Source: Ascidia mentula
Taxonomy: Eukaryota > Chordata > Ascidiacea > Phlebobranchia > Ascidiidae
DNA length: 64,000 nt
NCBI GenBank assembly: GCA_947561715.1
Contig: OX387204.1
Span: 4,779,001 to 4,843,000, forward strand
Direction: 5' to 3'
The notes under the pieces were generated by a model, which searched no databases, was not told where the DNA came from, and saw only the letters and a program-made list of their open reading frames with translations. The first letter of the stretch is position 1. Each line of letters begins with the position of its first letter. This document shows positions 1-19,345 of the stretch, in pieces. The position numbers were made by a program, and so were the translations under genes.

Positions 1-6744
<6,744 letters not shown>

Positions 6745-8395
6745 ATCCTTTTGTTTTGTCTTACTTGGTCGTCATACCTTTCATTATAGTGATCATATCT
6801 GTAACACGATTTGCAAGCGAGAAGTGGTATATGGACTAGCATAACAGTTGCATGTCTGCAAGCAGTGCTACATTGCTTTACTGGGTCCGTTATCCGTGTA
6901 CCGTACGCGCGCGAGTTATTTGTCACTTTTTACACTGTTTCTTTTTTGATCAATTTAATCAATTTTTAGTATTTATTTTACACGCGATGTCAGTTTTTAG
7001 CCAACCGGTGCTGCGACAAACCGACAACACAATCCGAAATGTACAGTGCTGCTGCCCCCGCTATGTCACATCATATTCACTGCTGCACATCCAAAAGCAG
7101 TTTTGATCTGTTTCACGAACACTTCTTCGTGTTTATTCAGACAAGCACGCCTTAAGCGCTTTGTATTTTTGGGGTGTACCGTACCAAGCTGATGATATGT
7201 GCCAATTCGTCTTGTGACACATCTGCGATCCATGCTAGTTATTACCTTGGCGTGCGAGGTATGCCTCCTTACTATTTGCTCACGTGTTATCACGCTGTTG
7301 CGACAATGCCCATCTGTGTTATGAAGTTTGTTGCTTTTGTGCTTGGGCACTTTTGTGCCAGCTACTTTCGGCGGGCGCAAGTTTTTGGACTTAAATTTGT
7401 CGCGGTTGTTCCATTTGGCAACACTGAACAAGCAACAAGTTCCACTTTACTGTCGTGGCATTTCCGATATGTGTTTAGTTGCTACCATGAGCCCATTTCT
7501 GTATTGATGGGTAATGCTTTTTCTTCTTCTGCTTTATAGACTGCTGCGCTATGTACACAGAGCACTTAAAAATGTTTTTTTCCTTCTCGTTTATTCATCG
7601 TATTCGCTATTCTTGTGGGCTTATGGTCGTTATTATTACACTTCGGCGATTCAAAAAAAAAAACAGTGTCAATTTTGAGTCGTATAGTTCAAGGTATTAT
7701 ATATGATTACCAGGAGAGATCATTATTGCGCATCAGATTAAGTACAAACGCAAAAAAAAACGAACTAAACAGCGTGAATGCCAATAAACAGAAAGAATAA
7801 TGAAACACATAAACATTATGGCCTAGGCTACAATATTCATTTTGCTTCCAAGGCCAACATCGTTTTCTATTCGCTGCCAGGCTTGTTTAATTGCTGAAAT
7901 ACTGCTCTTCTGGTAAAATAAACGGCGAGTCTGCCTACATTTGCAACAAAACTAAACATTTTTAATCGTGGTTGAAATTTCGGAATTTTATTTTGTTATG
8001 TCTATACTACTTGTGCCATAACTTTGTACTGTAGTAAATGGGTTAATTAAGTGACAAAGACGATTTTTTCTGATTGAAAATGCAAAAATATTGTTGGCAC
8101 TTGTGTATTTTCTTTGTATTTAATAAGGTTAAGAAATTGTAATCGTCTTATAGAGGTAAAGAGTTATTTAAAATCTTGCCTGGTGTAAAGAGATTTCGAA
8201 AATCCCCAACAAAATAGTTTTGAAATGGTTTATAGGTTTTCTATTTTTCTGCACTCAAAATTCGCATATCATGCGTGACGAAAAATCAGTCGGAAACAAA
8301 CAAACAAAGATACGTACGTCACAATCAAACATTTTCAGGTACATTTGGAATAAAGAATAATCCGAAGTAAACGTCAACGACACAAGTCAAAACAA
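6745..8395. other. KLF 3' UTR and intergenic spacer
   Basis: No supported gene. An AATAAA polyadenylation signal at 7783-7788 suggests a roughly 1-kb KLF 3' UTR. Open frames on both strands around 7066-7540 resemble nothing and overlap each other. A pyrimidine-AG acceptor (attttcag, ending 8338) lies 57 nt before the next start codon and may be a 5' UTR intron end or a spliced-leader acceptor. Confidence 0.6.
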
Positions 8396-10593
8396 ATGTC
8401 GGTAAACTATTCTGCTGGTTTATCCCCATATGACAATAAAGGAAAATGTGGACTTCCCGAGGTTGGTTTCAAACTTATGTTACAGTTCATGATTGTGATT
8501 GTTATAAAATATTCGCTTATATGTATTTTGTGACACATTTTATTCCTGAAGTAACCTTAACTTACCTTGACTTGTCAGAAACATGATGGTAAGGATGTTG
8601 TTCATAAAAAGGCGAAGCAGTTGGCAGACTTGATTAAAGAAAGCAAGACAGTTGTGGTACACACTGGTAAGTGTTATGCAAATCTCTATAGCTAGACCAG
8701 TACTAAATTCAATATATTTTGCAAATGTGTATAAAAATCTAAAATTTCATTGTTTAGGAGCTGGTTTAAGCACTGCTTCTGGAATTCCTGATTTTCGAGG
8801 GCCAGTTGGGGTTTGGACACTGGAAGAAAAAGGGGAAATACCCCAGTATGACATCACATTTGAAGATGCAGTTCCAACTTTTACCCATAGGCTGCTAGTT
8901 GAAATGGAGAAAAAGGGTGACTTGTTTTCCTTTTTCAAATCAGACAAAAAATATATTTTTCATGGCCATCACCTTCCTGTGTAACTGTCTGCAATTCTAT
9001 GACACACAGTGATTATCCATCACCTTTACTTGGGCACCTGACTCAATAACCTATATGGTTTTATCATTTGATTTTTTGATTTGAATATGCAATATACTCA
9101 TAAGTATATTGACATGGGAATATTTAACTTTATAAATGCATTAATCTTCCACTCACACTGAAGTGTATGTGGTCTTACTCCAAAAGTCTCGTCAAACTGA
9201 TTACTAGGACTAACCCAGGTCAAAATCATCCAAGGCACCCTATATTACCCCAAATCATTGGGATTGAAGATCCCAGTATCGAAGTTAAGGCAGAAAGAAC
9301 AACAGAGTATGTTTTAGGATAGCGGTTATTTGAACCAGGAAGGGATGGCTTGCAACCAGATGTTGGGTGGCCAAGACTGAAACATCTTATTTTGCTGTTC
9401 CTTTTTAATTCCGTGGCTTCTTTTCATGAACTCATTAAATAAAATTGGTTATTTCTTAGGCATGATACACTTCATTGTTTCACAAAATGTTGATGGACTC
9501 CACATCAGATCTGGATTTCCAAGAGATCGATTGGCAGAGCTCCATGGAAACATGTTTACCCAAAAATGCCAGCTGTGTGCCAAGTATTAAGTTAATATTT
9601 TATAATAATAACACATGATCTAATGTGATTTATATTTTAGAGAACAAATAATGGACCATGCCTCACCAACAATGGGACTTAAACTTACAGGGAAAAAGTG
9701 TGGTATGGTTAAGTGCCGAGGCAGGTTTGAGATTTTGTATTTTATGTGCATGCAGGGCAACATTTTCGTCTGATCTGTATTTCTACAGCTAACCATAAGC
9801 TAGTTGAAATTGATTTGAAGCCTAATGCTTGCTGGGGTTAATCACTCAATGTATTTTGCCTGTATATTTTAGAAGTAAATGCATCTTGTTTTCTATTGCA
9901 GAGAGTGCAGAGGATTGTTGAGGGATACCATATTGGACTGGGAAGATGCATTGCCTGACGATGAACTCGAAATGTCAGAAAATTTTTGTAAAACAGCTGA
10001 TCTGTCAATTGTTATGGGAAGTAGCCTGCAGGTGAAAGGAGTTTAATTGCTGCAATCTGTTGTTCCATGCTGGTTTATGTGTTTTTTTGTGTATGTCATA
10101 TTCAGATTTTACCTGCTGGCAATCTACCTATGCTTACAAAGAAGAATGGTGGAAAAATTGCAATTATAAATCTTCAAACAACTAAAAAGGACAAGACTGC
10201 TGACCTTCGAATACATGGGTAAGAACCCCACATTTGCATAGCTTTTATTGTGCAAGCAACAAAGATTGTTTTTGTAGATATCTGGATGAAGTTATGAAGA
10301 TTGTAGCAGAATATTTAGAAGTTCAAGTCCCTTTGTATCAAGGACCAGTTGTTTGTTTAAAGTCTTCAAACCCACTTCCACATTTTCTGATCCCATCAAA
10401 GCGGAAAAAATGTGCAGTTGGAAACAAACTAAAAAAGTCAGAGAAAAAAACAGATGTTTGTGCAAGTGTTTCTTCAAATCAAAATGTGGATGATGAAATT
10501 TCAGTTAAAAACAATACTGAGATTTCTGTTAAAATTGAAGAAGATGTTTTGCAGACTAATGTACATTTCTGTGCCAAAACCGAAATAGGATAG
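8396..10593 (+). CDS. SIRT6: NAD-dependent protein deacylase, SIRT6 type
   Basis: Chromatin sirtuin: SIRT6 removes acetyl groups from histone H3 and longer acyl chains from other proteins, using NAD+. Exons: 8396-8461, 8579-8666, 8758-8916, 9460-9583, 9641-9724, 9902-10031, 10106-10218, 10278-10593; total 359 aa against 355 in human SIRT6. The start is firm: [20 protein letters not shown] matches the vertebrate SIRT6 N-terminus. NAD-binding [15 protein letters not shown] is at about residues 52-66 (GAG split by an intron). SQNVDGLH is at 112-119 and the catalytic His in ELHG is residue 133, as in human. Zinc-site cysteines are CQLC and a C-x9-C pair near [16 protein letters not shown] and [19 protein letters not shown] follow. 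The C-terminal tail is Lys-rich and poorly conserved. The first donor (gttggt) is weak but the join is required by homology. Confidence 0.96.
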
Positions 10594-10748
10594 TTGATTT
10601 TGTGCAAGATTACGATTATTTTACATGGCATTACAACCTTTATCAGTGCATTCATCTTACCTTTCACTGGACTGTTTTATTTTTTTGTGTGCTAGTAACA
10701 TAGGGTGCTATTTGTAAAAAACTAGAAAAGCTCCTTTTGTCAGTCTTG
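10594..10748 (+). promoter_or_regulatory. Short intercistronic spacer with splice acceptor (possible trans-splice site)
   Basis: Only 155 nt separate the SIRT6 stop from the ALG13 start. No AATAAA or ATTAAA is visible on the + strand. A pyrimidine-rich acceptor, ccttttgtcag, ends at 10743, five nt before the ATG. In Ciona, downstream genes of operons are resolved by spliced-leader trans-splicing at such sites. Whether this one is used is inference. Confidence 0.5.
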
Positions 10749-11497
10749 ATGTCAGTGTTTGTTACAGTTGGCACAACATCATTTGATCCCTTAACAGAAG
10801 CTGTTACAAGTGATACTGTTTTAAAGGTAACTTGCCTAGTTTTAAATGTGATACATCTTCACATGACAAAACTTTTGAAACTTATATCGATGCTTGGACA
10901 GGTTTTTTGATAATGTACAATGGCAGCCTTTTGGGCTTTAATGTTTTGCGAGAGTTTTATTTCCATGCAGCTGCTGCACTCTAACACTTTGTTCTTTACT
11001 CCAGATCTTGGAACAGAAATCTTACAAATCCGTTTTAGTGCAGTATGGACGAGGACACTATGAAGTTGAAAAAGGAAACGTTTCAAATATCGCTGTGGAT
11101 GGGTATAGGTACAAGGATTCAATATCAAAAGACATAGCCGATGCAGACCTGATAATCAGTCATGCAGGTAATACTGGGCAAAAATCGCAACCTGTTTTGG
11201 AAGTGCTGGAATTATTGTGATATTGGATGGAACCAACTGTTTGTTTCAGGGGCTGGAACCTGTTTGGAGGTCATGGAAGCTGGTAAACCTCTTTTGGTCG
11301 TGGTAAATGAAAATTTAATGGACAACCACCAGTTTGAATTGGCAAAACAATTTTACAATGATGGTCATTTGTTGTACTGCACGTGCAGCACTTTGGCATC
11401 GGTACTAATGGAAATGGATGTTTCTTCATTGAAACCTTTGCCACCTCCACAAACCAAGGAGTTTGCTGTTGATTTACGTGAACATTTTCTGTTGTAA
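10749..11497 (+). CDS. ALG13: UDP-GlcNAc transferase catalytic subunit, ALG13 type
   Basis: Catalytic half of the ALG13-ALG14 enzyme that adds the second GlcNAc to the dolichol-linked oligosaccharide, on the cytosolic face of the ER, for N-glycosylation. Exons: 10749-10826, 11005-11167, 11250-11497; 162 aa, close to the short ALG13 form (about 165 aa). The start [15 protein letters not shown] matches the family N-terminus. [20 protein letters not shown], then SHAGAGTCLE (HAGAG split at the second intron) and [11 protein letters not shown] form the UDP-GlcNAc-binding core of family GT28. YCTCSTL precedes a short C-terminus. There is no membrane segment; ALG14 normally anchors it. No OTU or Tudor extension is present. 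The next polyadenylation signal is at 12028-12033. Confidence 0.95.
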
Positions 11498-12572
11498 CTG
11501 CCTTGTAAAGCTGCTGGGTTCGGTAAACGTGCACATAGAATTGCAGGGTAATTGTGTGTACTAAAACACCGAACAACATAATAGAAATGCTCCGAGTAAT
11601 CACAAGACAACTTTTGCCATAAGATTTTTTGCACTTTTCTTTGCGGATTCATTTCGCAATAATGAATCATATGTCATAATGCTCACCACAAAGTCCATAT
11701 TGCAAGGCAGCAACGTGCAGTAAGCTATTTTCGTTTCGTTATAAATTGTTAGTATGAGTATTGCAGTCAACTGACTTATTTTATCAATTTGTTGTACTGT
11801 GTACAGCTAACCAATTTTCGGTAGATTTGTATGTTGGCCTTTTGAGCATTGTTATGTACAGCGTATCTGATCATGTAGTTTGAAGTGGCTCAATTGCGCA
11901 TCTTGTGACCGTGAGTTTACTTTTGGTGTGACTGCCTGCTGATATTGCATATGTTCCCGATCACTGGTACTTGTTTGTGTTTTTTGGTGAACGCGTCAAA
12001 GTTTGTTTAACTGTGCCCGTGCCCCAGAATAAAGATATTTATATTTCTGGAAGTGCGGAACTCCAGTCACGAGATTAGCAGACTGATGAGCCTGAAAATC
12101 AAGCGTGTTACATTTGCCGTTGTAATTTACAAATATATATTGGAAAAAGTAAATTTTTGTTAGTACAAAACTTTACTGACCATTTTTTTTGTATGGACGT
12201 CTCGTAATTAGTCAACAATATGTGGCACCACGGTAGATAACAGCATCATCAACTTGCAGCACTATGGAACGTTAATAAAGGACTTAGCTCAAGTCATTGT
12301 TATAACTGGGAAACCAACGATGTGCGTTCATTGACAATAAACACTGGATTGGTCCAGAGGCAGTCACGAGAATATTGTGAATAGATTTTCCTGAGCAATA
12401 ATGAAGGAACGTAATCCAGTTTGGAGAGGTGTGACAACACAACCCACGCGGTTAAACCGGAAAACCTTGCTACGCCATCAGTTGCGCCATAATTTGGCTT
12501 TACTATACCTTGTGATGTTGGTGTGGGATAATACTTAGTTAAATACAAGCTGCTGTTATATTGTAAGCATAG
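11498..12572. other. ALG13 3' UTR and integrin beta upstream region
   Basis: No gene seen. AATAAA at 12028-12033 is the likely ALG13 polyadenylation signal. The remaining 540 nt to the integrin start is AT-rich, with no feature I can name. Confidence 0.55.
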
Positions 12573-15500
12573 ATGGCCAAGTTCTTTCCATTATCGGCTG
12601 TGATTGTGAGTCTTGCGTTGGGTAAGTAATCTAACAAATATACAACTATTATATTATTAGCATAACTATAAGTTTCTATCGATTTCAAAGCTTTGACACG
12701 CGTAACAAGTTTGTTGCAAACAATCCTACTTTCCAGTAGTAGGGTGTGTTTTCAAGATGCTTGTAACTTTTTTGTTTGCATTGTAAAGAAAGTTGTTTGC
12801 GTTTTTTTTTGTCCAAACGTGTACTTATTTTCTGTTTTAGCGTCAGTTGTGTCGGGGGCATGCGTCGACAATTCGCAATGTAGGGATTGCCTTAACCTGC
12901 CTATGTGCTCCTGGTGTGCCGAGATATCAACTTCTACTACAATAAAACGATGTCGTGATGTATCGTAAGTAGTCACTGGCTCTTTATGCATACACCAAAC
13001 TTTTAAAGCATAGACTAGTTCAACTGTCTCATTGATTTTCAGGGAAAATGCATCCTGCGATCCTAATTTTCTTTTTAACCCACGGGGTTCAAAGCAAGTA
13101 TCCATAAACCAACCGTTTAACACGTCCACGGATGAAATTGATCTAATACAGCTTAGCCCCCAGCTGATAAATGCCAAACTTCGTGTAGGTTCGTATCTAA
13201 ACATTTTCTTCTAGGATTTACGAAACGTTATATAGCGGTAACAATTACTATACAGGCGAGAGCCAGAAAATTAACGTCACTTTGAAAAAGCTTATTGACT
13301 ACCCCCTCGATCTCTATTACCTGTTGGACTGCTCTCTGTCCATGAAAGATGATCTGGAAATGCTCAAGGTAAGTTCATATGATTTTTCCTCTTTGGCAAC
13401 TTATTATCCATTTGATATCCATTTGATGAGATAAAAATGTACTGGCCTAAATAAACTACCGGTGTTAGTATTCTGCACACTAAATCAGGTTTAAAAAGCA
13501 AGTTATATATACTCCAACACTAGATATATTGTTTCTCCACCACCTAGCATGATTTTTGTATTATTAATATATTGTTTTTAATTTATCTCATTACCTCCCC
13601 TTGTGACTCGCTGCGATCCTAAGGAAGACTGTGATTTTGGTGAGGAAATCAACTTTACATGGGCGCCTGACTCGATAACCTTTATGTTTTTATCGGTGCC
13701 CATGTCATTTTATTTCTTTTGTGCATTGTTCATCTGCGTATTGTTTCTGTCGCGCAAAACACACATGATTTGATTTACATTTCACTGTAGATTCTCGGGA
13801 GCAGACTTGTAGACGAAATTCAGAGCAACGTAACAGAAAACGTCCAAGTCGGATTCGGAACTTTCGTCGACAAAGTAATCCTGCCGTTTGCCACCACTGA
13901 CCCGGACTGGTAAATTTTCATTGGCCCTTACGCGTTTTACCTATTATTCTCATTTGATGCTATTTATTCTTGTAACGCAAGTTATATAACAAAGACCGAT
14001 TTGTTTGTTATCTTTGTTCATTTACGCAAACACATTGTGTTTTTCTCATTAATAGGCTGAATTCAACTTGTAAAGGAGAGGTGTGTCAAAATACCTTCGG
14101 GTTTCATCACCAGCTCGCCATCACACCGGACAGCTCAAAGTTTCAGAAAACTGTAGACTCCACCATTATTTCAGCAAACATTGATAGACCAGAAGGGGGG
14201 TTTGATGCCCTCATGCAAATTTCTGTTTGTCAGGTCCGTGGAGTAGAAGTTACACCATAATATTTGTTGGCTAATTTTCCTTGCTTTATTTAGGATATAA
14301 TTAACTGGAGGAAAGAATCTCTACGGATGGTCATTTTAACTACTGATGCAGTGCCTCATCATGCTTTGGATGGAGCTCTCGTTGGTTTGTTGGAGCCAAA
14401 TGACATGAAATGTCATTTAGAAAAGGTTTTCGGTTGCTTTTATAATAGTTTTACATCACTATACATATTCCTATTGCGAACCAATTGCAGGTAAACTCTG
14501 CGAGCGAAATATATTTCTACACCGAAACTGTGAAACAGGATTACCCTTCGGTCGGCCAATTACGGGAGGTGTTTGCCCAAAACAAGATTCAAACTATTTT
14601 CGCAGTTACGCAGAACGTCTATAACATTTACAAGGTCAAGTTATTGCGAAAATGTACACGCGTTATAAGTTATAAGCCATCTTTTTTTAAAATAGGAATT
14701 GCCAAAAGTTTTGACAGATGCCTATGTGGAAGTCCTTAACCAAGATTCCAGCAACATACTTTCCGTTATTGCAGACGCCTACAACGTAAGAACCTTCGTT
14801 ACATGCATAACAAAACACAACCTTTTTTGTCTGTATCAGTTCCCTGTTAACAGCATAGTGGATATGGCCATTATATGGACTGCGTTTTAATTTCCAATTC
14901 AGGAGTTCCAAACCTTTGATGGCCACACCGCATGGCTTGCCTAAGGGTTGTCAGATTATCTTCAAGGGGCTCAAAAACGTTGCCAATCGCGTTTGCAAAA
15001 ATCACATTCTTGGTCATCAGATGAGTTAAATTTGGCAGAGAAATTAATATACATTGAAAAGACTTTAAGGGGTGGAAGACACAGAAAAGATTGCGGAGCA
15101 GCAATTGTCTAAATACACCCATGACTAATAAAGTTACACTTAGCAACATAATGTCTTCCTTTCAGGCTGTTAAAAGTCGCTTCAGTTTGGTTACCCCAAC
15201 AGCACCTCCTTTGGTCGATTTGTCCTACAGGGTCTTGTGCCCTGGCTCCGCTACGTGGGTGGAAAATTCTTTACAATGCAACAACGTAATAATATCGGAC
15301 GAGGTGACCCTACTTCAATATTGAATGTGTGGCAATATCATAACCTGTAGAGCAGTAGTTCTTAACCGGTGGGAAATTGTAATAAGAAACTAGAGGGTTG
15401 TAGGTGGGCATTAATCGGCACCAAAATGTACGAAAGTAGTTGTGATGTTCTGCATTCACTGTTTGTCATACGCTATATTGGCAATTGGTCACGCAATGCC

Positions 15501-18500
15501 GTCAAAAATGTTGTATAAGATATAATAGATATAGTGCAATAAGTCCAAGTATAAAAACTTAAATACCATTGGGAAAAAGGATTCCTTTTAAACCGAAAGT
15601 TGATAATAAGATACAAAAAGGTGTAGAACTACTGCTTTAGGGCTTTGCTCCGTTTTATAATGCAATACTATATAAATAAAAGTTGTTATTACACGTCATG
15701 GTTAAATGTCGCGTAGCATTTCGTTCCATTGCAAATGAAATTTAATGACGTACAAAATACATGTCGTTTCAGGTTGTGTTTCAATTCGAACTGAAAGCAA
15801 AGGCCTGCCCAAATGATACCACGCAAAAGGATCTGATTTCGATTGCCGCTAACATAATTCCGGATGTAGTAAACATAAGTATCGGTGAGTGCAGTGCTTT
15901 TCCCAAGTTGCAAGCCAACTAATTCGTTTGGCAAATCACTTCATAGAATACTTGTGCGGTTGTGATTGTGACTCCTACGCTGAACACAACAGCCAGCATT
16001 GCAGTGGCAGGGGAAGCTTGAAGGTAAATCATGTTACAAATCCGTGCTCAACATATTTTCGTGTATTAAATGCGTATTAAAAACACGCAGCCACTATCCA
16101 CATACACTTTTGATAATGTGCAAAGACAAATAAAGCCAAAGTAAAGAGTAACTTTATCTACAAAGCAACATTTTGTTATCGGTTCTTTGCGCATACGAAC
16201 CAAGCAGATTACTAATGGATTAAAGTGCAACCAAGGACGAATTTGGTGGAGCGAGGTGTATGCTGTCAGTTTGACACATTTGTCACATACCACTGCCACT
16301 CGCTGTAAATTGTATAAGTGTGTAATTTACTCAGTGTGATGGTAAGGACGTCAGCACGTATGGAGGCGTGAGCAAAGTTCGTCAACATGGCAGGTTATTG
16401 TGGGTATCAACGCTACGCAATATCCTCGTGGGTTTATTTTGTTTCTGAAATAACATACAACTCACACACACACACTCAGGGTTCTGACTTACCTTCGCAA
16501 ACAGCATGTTACTCTACAAATACCTATAGGGAGCATTCGATGGAAAAGTGGCGGTAACTTACATTATTGGCACGATAATCTGTTTCCTTTGATAAGCGTT
16601 GCCCACACAAATTACTTTGACTTTTATCAATATCAAATTAAATGATTTAGTGCGGAACATGCGAATGTAATGAAGGCTTTGCTGGCGTGTTATGCCAATG
16701 CGAGTCACACCTTACGTCCAGCAATCTCATCCAGCAATGTAGGGACAATAGCAGCGGCCGTAATGATCAAGTTTGTCAGTAAGTATTCCTTTTCTTACAA
16801 CAAACTCTTTTTAACTACGTCATCTTCACGTACGTATATAGCGGACGCGGAACATGCGATTGTGGAAAATGCAACTGCGAGACGGGATATATGGGAAAAT
16901 ACTGTGAGTGCGACAGAACCGGATGCCCTGTTTCATCCGACGGATCCTTATGCGGAGGTAAGAGGTGCCAAGATGCGCGTTGAAATTACTTTAAATTCAC
17001 ATCCTTAAACCACATATAGCGCACAGGCACAACAGATTGGCTCTATGAGGGTCGTGATTGTGTGGTATGTTGTCTTACCTATGTAGACTCGGGTTGTCAC
17101 ACTGAAATGTTTCTGCAGTAGATTTTAAATTGATTGAGTATAAAAGCTTATGTCCGACTCATATAATAGTTTTGACCCATTGAGACTTCACTGCTTAAAT
17201 CGCAAATAATTGGTCGAATGTGAAATGTGTGTTCATACAATTGCCAAATTTTCTTTGGATTGAAATATCAAATATATAGCGGAGAGAATACTTAAAAATG
17301 GGTAGGGTAAGACCTTACTTTTACTTCAAAATTGTGTATACAGTTTGGGTGTACAGGGTGTAAGATTTCATGTATACGCCAATCAATTTAATTTCGACTG
17401 TCGTTACTTATGTCTATTTGCCTATATTGACTTTTATAATCTTGCGCATTGTCAAGGACCAACCCGGGGATTGTGCGAGCGTTGCTACGACAATGCAAGG
17501 TGCCTATGCAACAGCGCAGCAGGGTGGACTCCTAACTCAGCAGGCTTATGTGCTTGCAACGAAAACTTGTGTAAGGCGACACCAAGCGGCGATTTGTGTT
17601 CTGGTCGGGGAACGTGTAATTGTCGTTCGTGCGTTTGTAACAACGGAACGGTAGGTAGCACTTTGGTAATACGCTTTATAAGTATAATCCTGAAATAGCG
17701 GGGTGTTCATACACTTCAAGTGTGAAGATGTGCTTACAATTTAAATTTTGTGTGTTCGCTCAAATGCTGTTGAATAATCAACATCCAACTTAAATAAAAT
17801 TTGGGTCAAACCCCAAAGCACTACAAAAAACAGCTCATATATGGTACTTGATTTTGTTGAAAGACTTGGACTGGGACTTACTGTGATACCTGTCTTCGTC
17901 CATCCTGCAACAACATTACTGCCACGTGCGCCGGAACCGAGTTGCAGAAATGCGCACTCTGCGTTTACGGATCGGTATGATGCACAAACTGTCATATCTA
18001 AGAAATATTTACCGCAAACTGTGATGTTTATCAACGGAATTGTCCGAGGAAAACACAATGTTTCTTGTTTGAGTTGAATCGTTAATTTTGTGCATTTTAC
18101 AAAAAAAAGGTCTTTGATTTGGCAGCAAGGAACTGCTGATTGTCAACAACAATGCCAAGCTCTTGGCGTTAACTTCAGAAGGGTTGTAAGCCTTCCTGAT
18201 TGCTCTGTTTGTGAAGATTACCACCGCACAACAACATGTTTACAATGCCAGAAATCTAACGTGTAAGTTACGTATTTTATAACTTGGCGTTTTGCCTTTG
18301 TCTAACCTATATGCGCTACTGCTGTGACACACTTGTTTCTGCTGCATATAGGGCGCTGTTTAAACCACTCGAATGCCCACTTGAAGATGCGAGTTCGTGC
18401 AAGTTCAAGTACAGAATAGTTTGGCACAGCGATTACAACAATTACTTTCTGTATGTGGAATACTACGATACTCTTGGTAAGTAAAGGCTGTAAACAATTT

Positions 18501-19345
18501 CAAATGCAATTTTCGTTTTGCATGTTAACTACAATTTAAATCATGTCTTTGCTCTAAGTTTTGTGCATAACAAACAGGATTTGTGCGCGGGTGTTGGGAG
18601 TCTATCTGCAGAATTTGTCCACATAACAGTGCTTTTGTTTTTTAGTGCTTCACTTTATTTGGTCTCCGGCATAGTTGTTTCGGTATTTCACGTAAATCGC
18701 AACGCCAGCATCTGTTTCACGTAAATGTGTGCCATGTGCAATTGAATTCTGGGCATAGAAATCAGTCTCTTCGTTTTGAGTAATTATTGTACGTGTAATA
18801 TTAATAAGACTGCTGGGTATGACGGGATGACCATACTCGATAAAGCAAAGTTTTCAGCATTAGCACACATTGTACCATACAGATATATTTTGACACAGAC
18901 TTAAGTGCTTTGATTCAATACCATATATAGCTAAATATGCTTTTCAGACTGTCCACAACCGCTTAACCCCCTGTATTACGTCATACCGATAGTTTCTGCT
19001 ATCGTGCTCGGTGGAATCATAGCCCTCATTGCGTGGAAAATTAGCAAACGATTATATTATAAACGCCAGTACAAGCAATTCAACCTGGAGCTGGAAAACA
19101 GGAAATGGACTCGGGTAAGCTATATGTGGCAAATATACAACAATAGAATTTCATATTTGCACTGAAGTTTAAATTACACAAAACGCTTCTCACTTTTTCA
19201 ATAGGAAAACAATCCTGGATATGTGGCTCCTATGACGGTTACATATAACCCTAAGTTTATTGGAAAAGATGATATAGACGAGGTACCTGGCGACGAGAAG
19301 GGGAATTTTAAAAATGCGACTTACACAAACGTTTATGACAACTAA
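12573..19345 (+). CDS. ITGB: Integrin beta subunit
   Basis: Single-pass adhesion receptor subunit that pairs with an alpha subunit. Exons: 12573-12621, 12841-12964, 13043-13188, 13256-13368, 13791-13909, 14056-14233, 14294-14425, 14491-14634, 14696-14785, 15166-15303, 15773-15884, 15947-16023, 16651-16778, 16842-16957, 17457-17650, 17864-17974, 18126-18262, 18352-18476, 18948-19114, 19205-19345; 846 aa, frame intact. Order: signal peptide (MAKFFPLSAVIVSLAL); PSI domain with CRDCLNLPMCSWC; beta-I domain with MIDAS motif DCSLSMKDD after YPLDLYYLL; FGTFVDK; RPEGGFDALMQ; LTTDAVPHHALDG; FAVTQNVYNIY. Cys-rich I-EGF repeats and a tail domain follow, then a transmembrane helix (VIPIVSAIVLGGIIALIAW). 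The cytoplasmic tail has NPGY and a second NPKF, plus about 30 further residues. The second site has Phe where many betas have Tyr. Which Ciona beta this is I cannot say. Confidence 0.95.
15353..15634. mobile_element. Non-autonomous hAT-like element in an integrin intron
   Basis: About 282 bp bounded by imperfect terminal inverted repeats: cagtagttcttaacc at the left, gtagaactactg at the right. Flanking 8-mers ctgtagag and ctttaggg match at 6 of 8 positions, as expected for a decayed hAT target-site duplication. The interior (aggtgggcattaatcggcac) recurs in the element at 36371-36647. No coding capacity. Confidence 0.75.

Noticed and set aside
7066-7539. Overlapping 121-codon frames on both strands downstream of KLF
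   Set aside because: No family resemblance and no consistent codon pattern; more simply KLF 3' UTR.
13189-13255. An apparent 22-26 nt ultrashort intron in the integrin gene (acceptor ttcttctag at 13214)
   Set aside because: Using the later acceptor ctatacag (13255) gives a normal 67-nt intron and joins LRVG to ESQKINVTL, which aligns with other integrin betas without an insertion.
17027-17064. A possible extra integrin exon (GTTDWLYEGRDCV)
   Set aside because: Joining it leaves the wrong phase for the next exon with its best donor, while direct splicing of 16957 to 17457 keeps frame and the I-EGF cysteine pattern.
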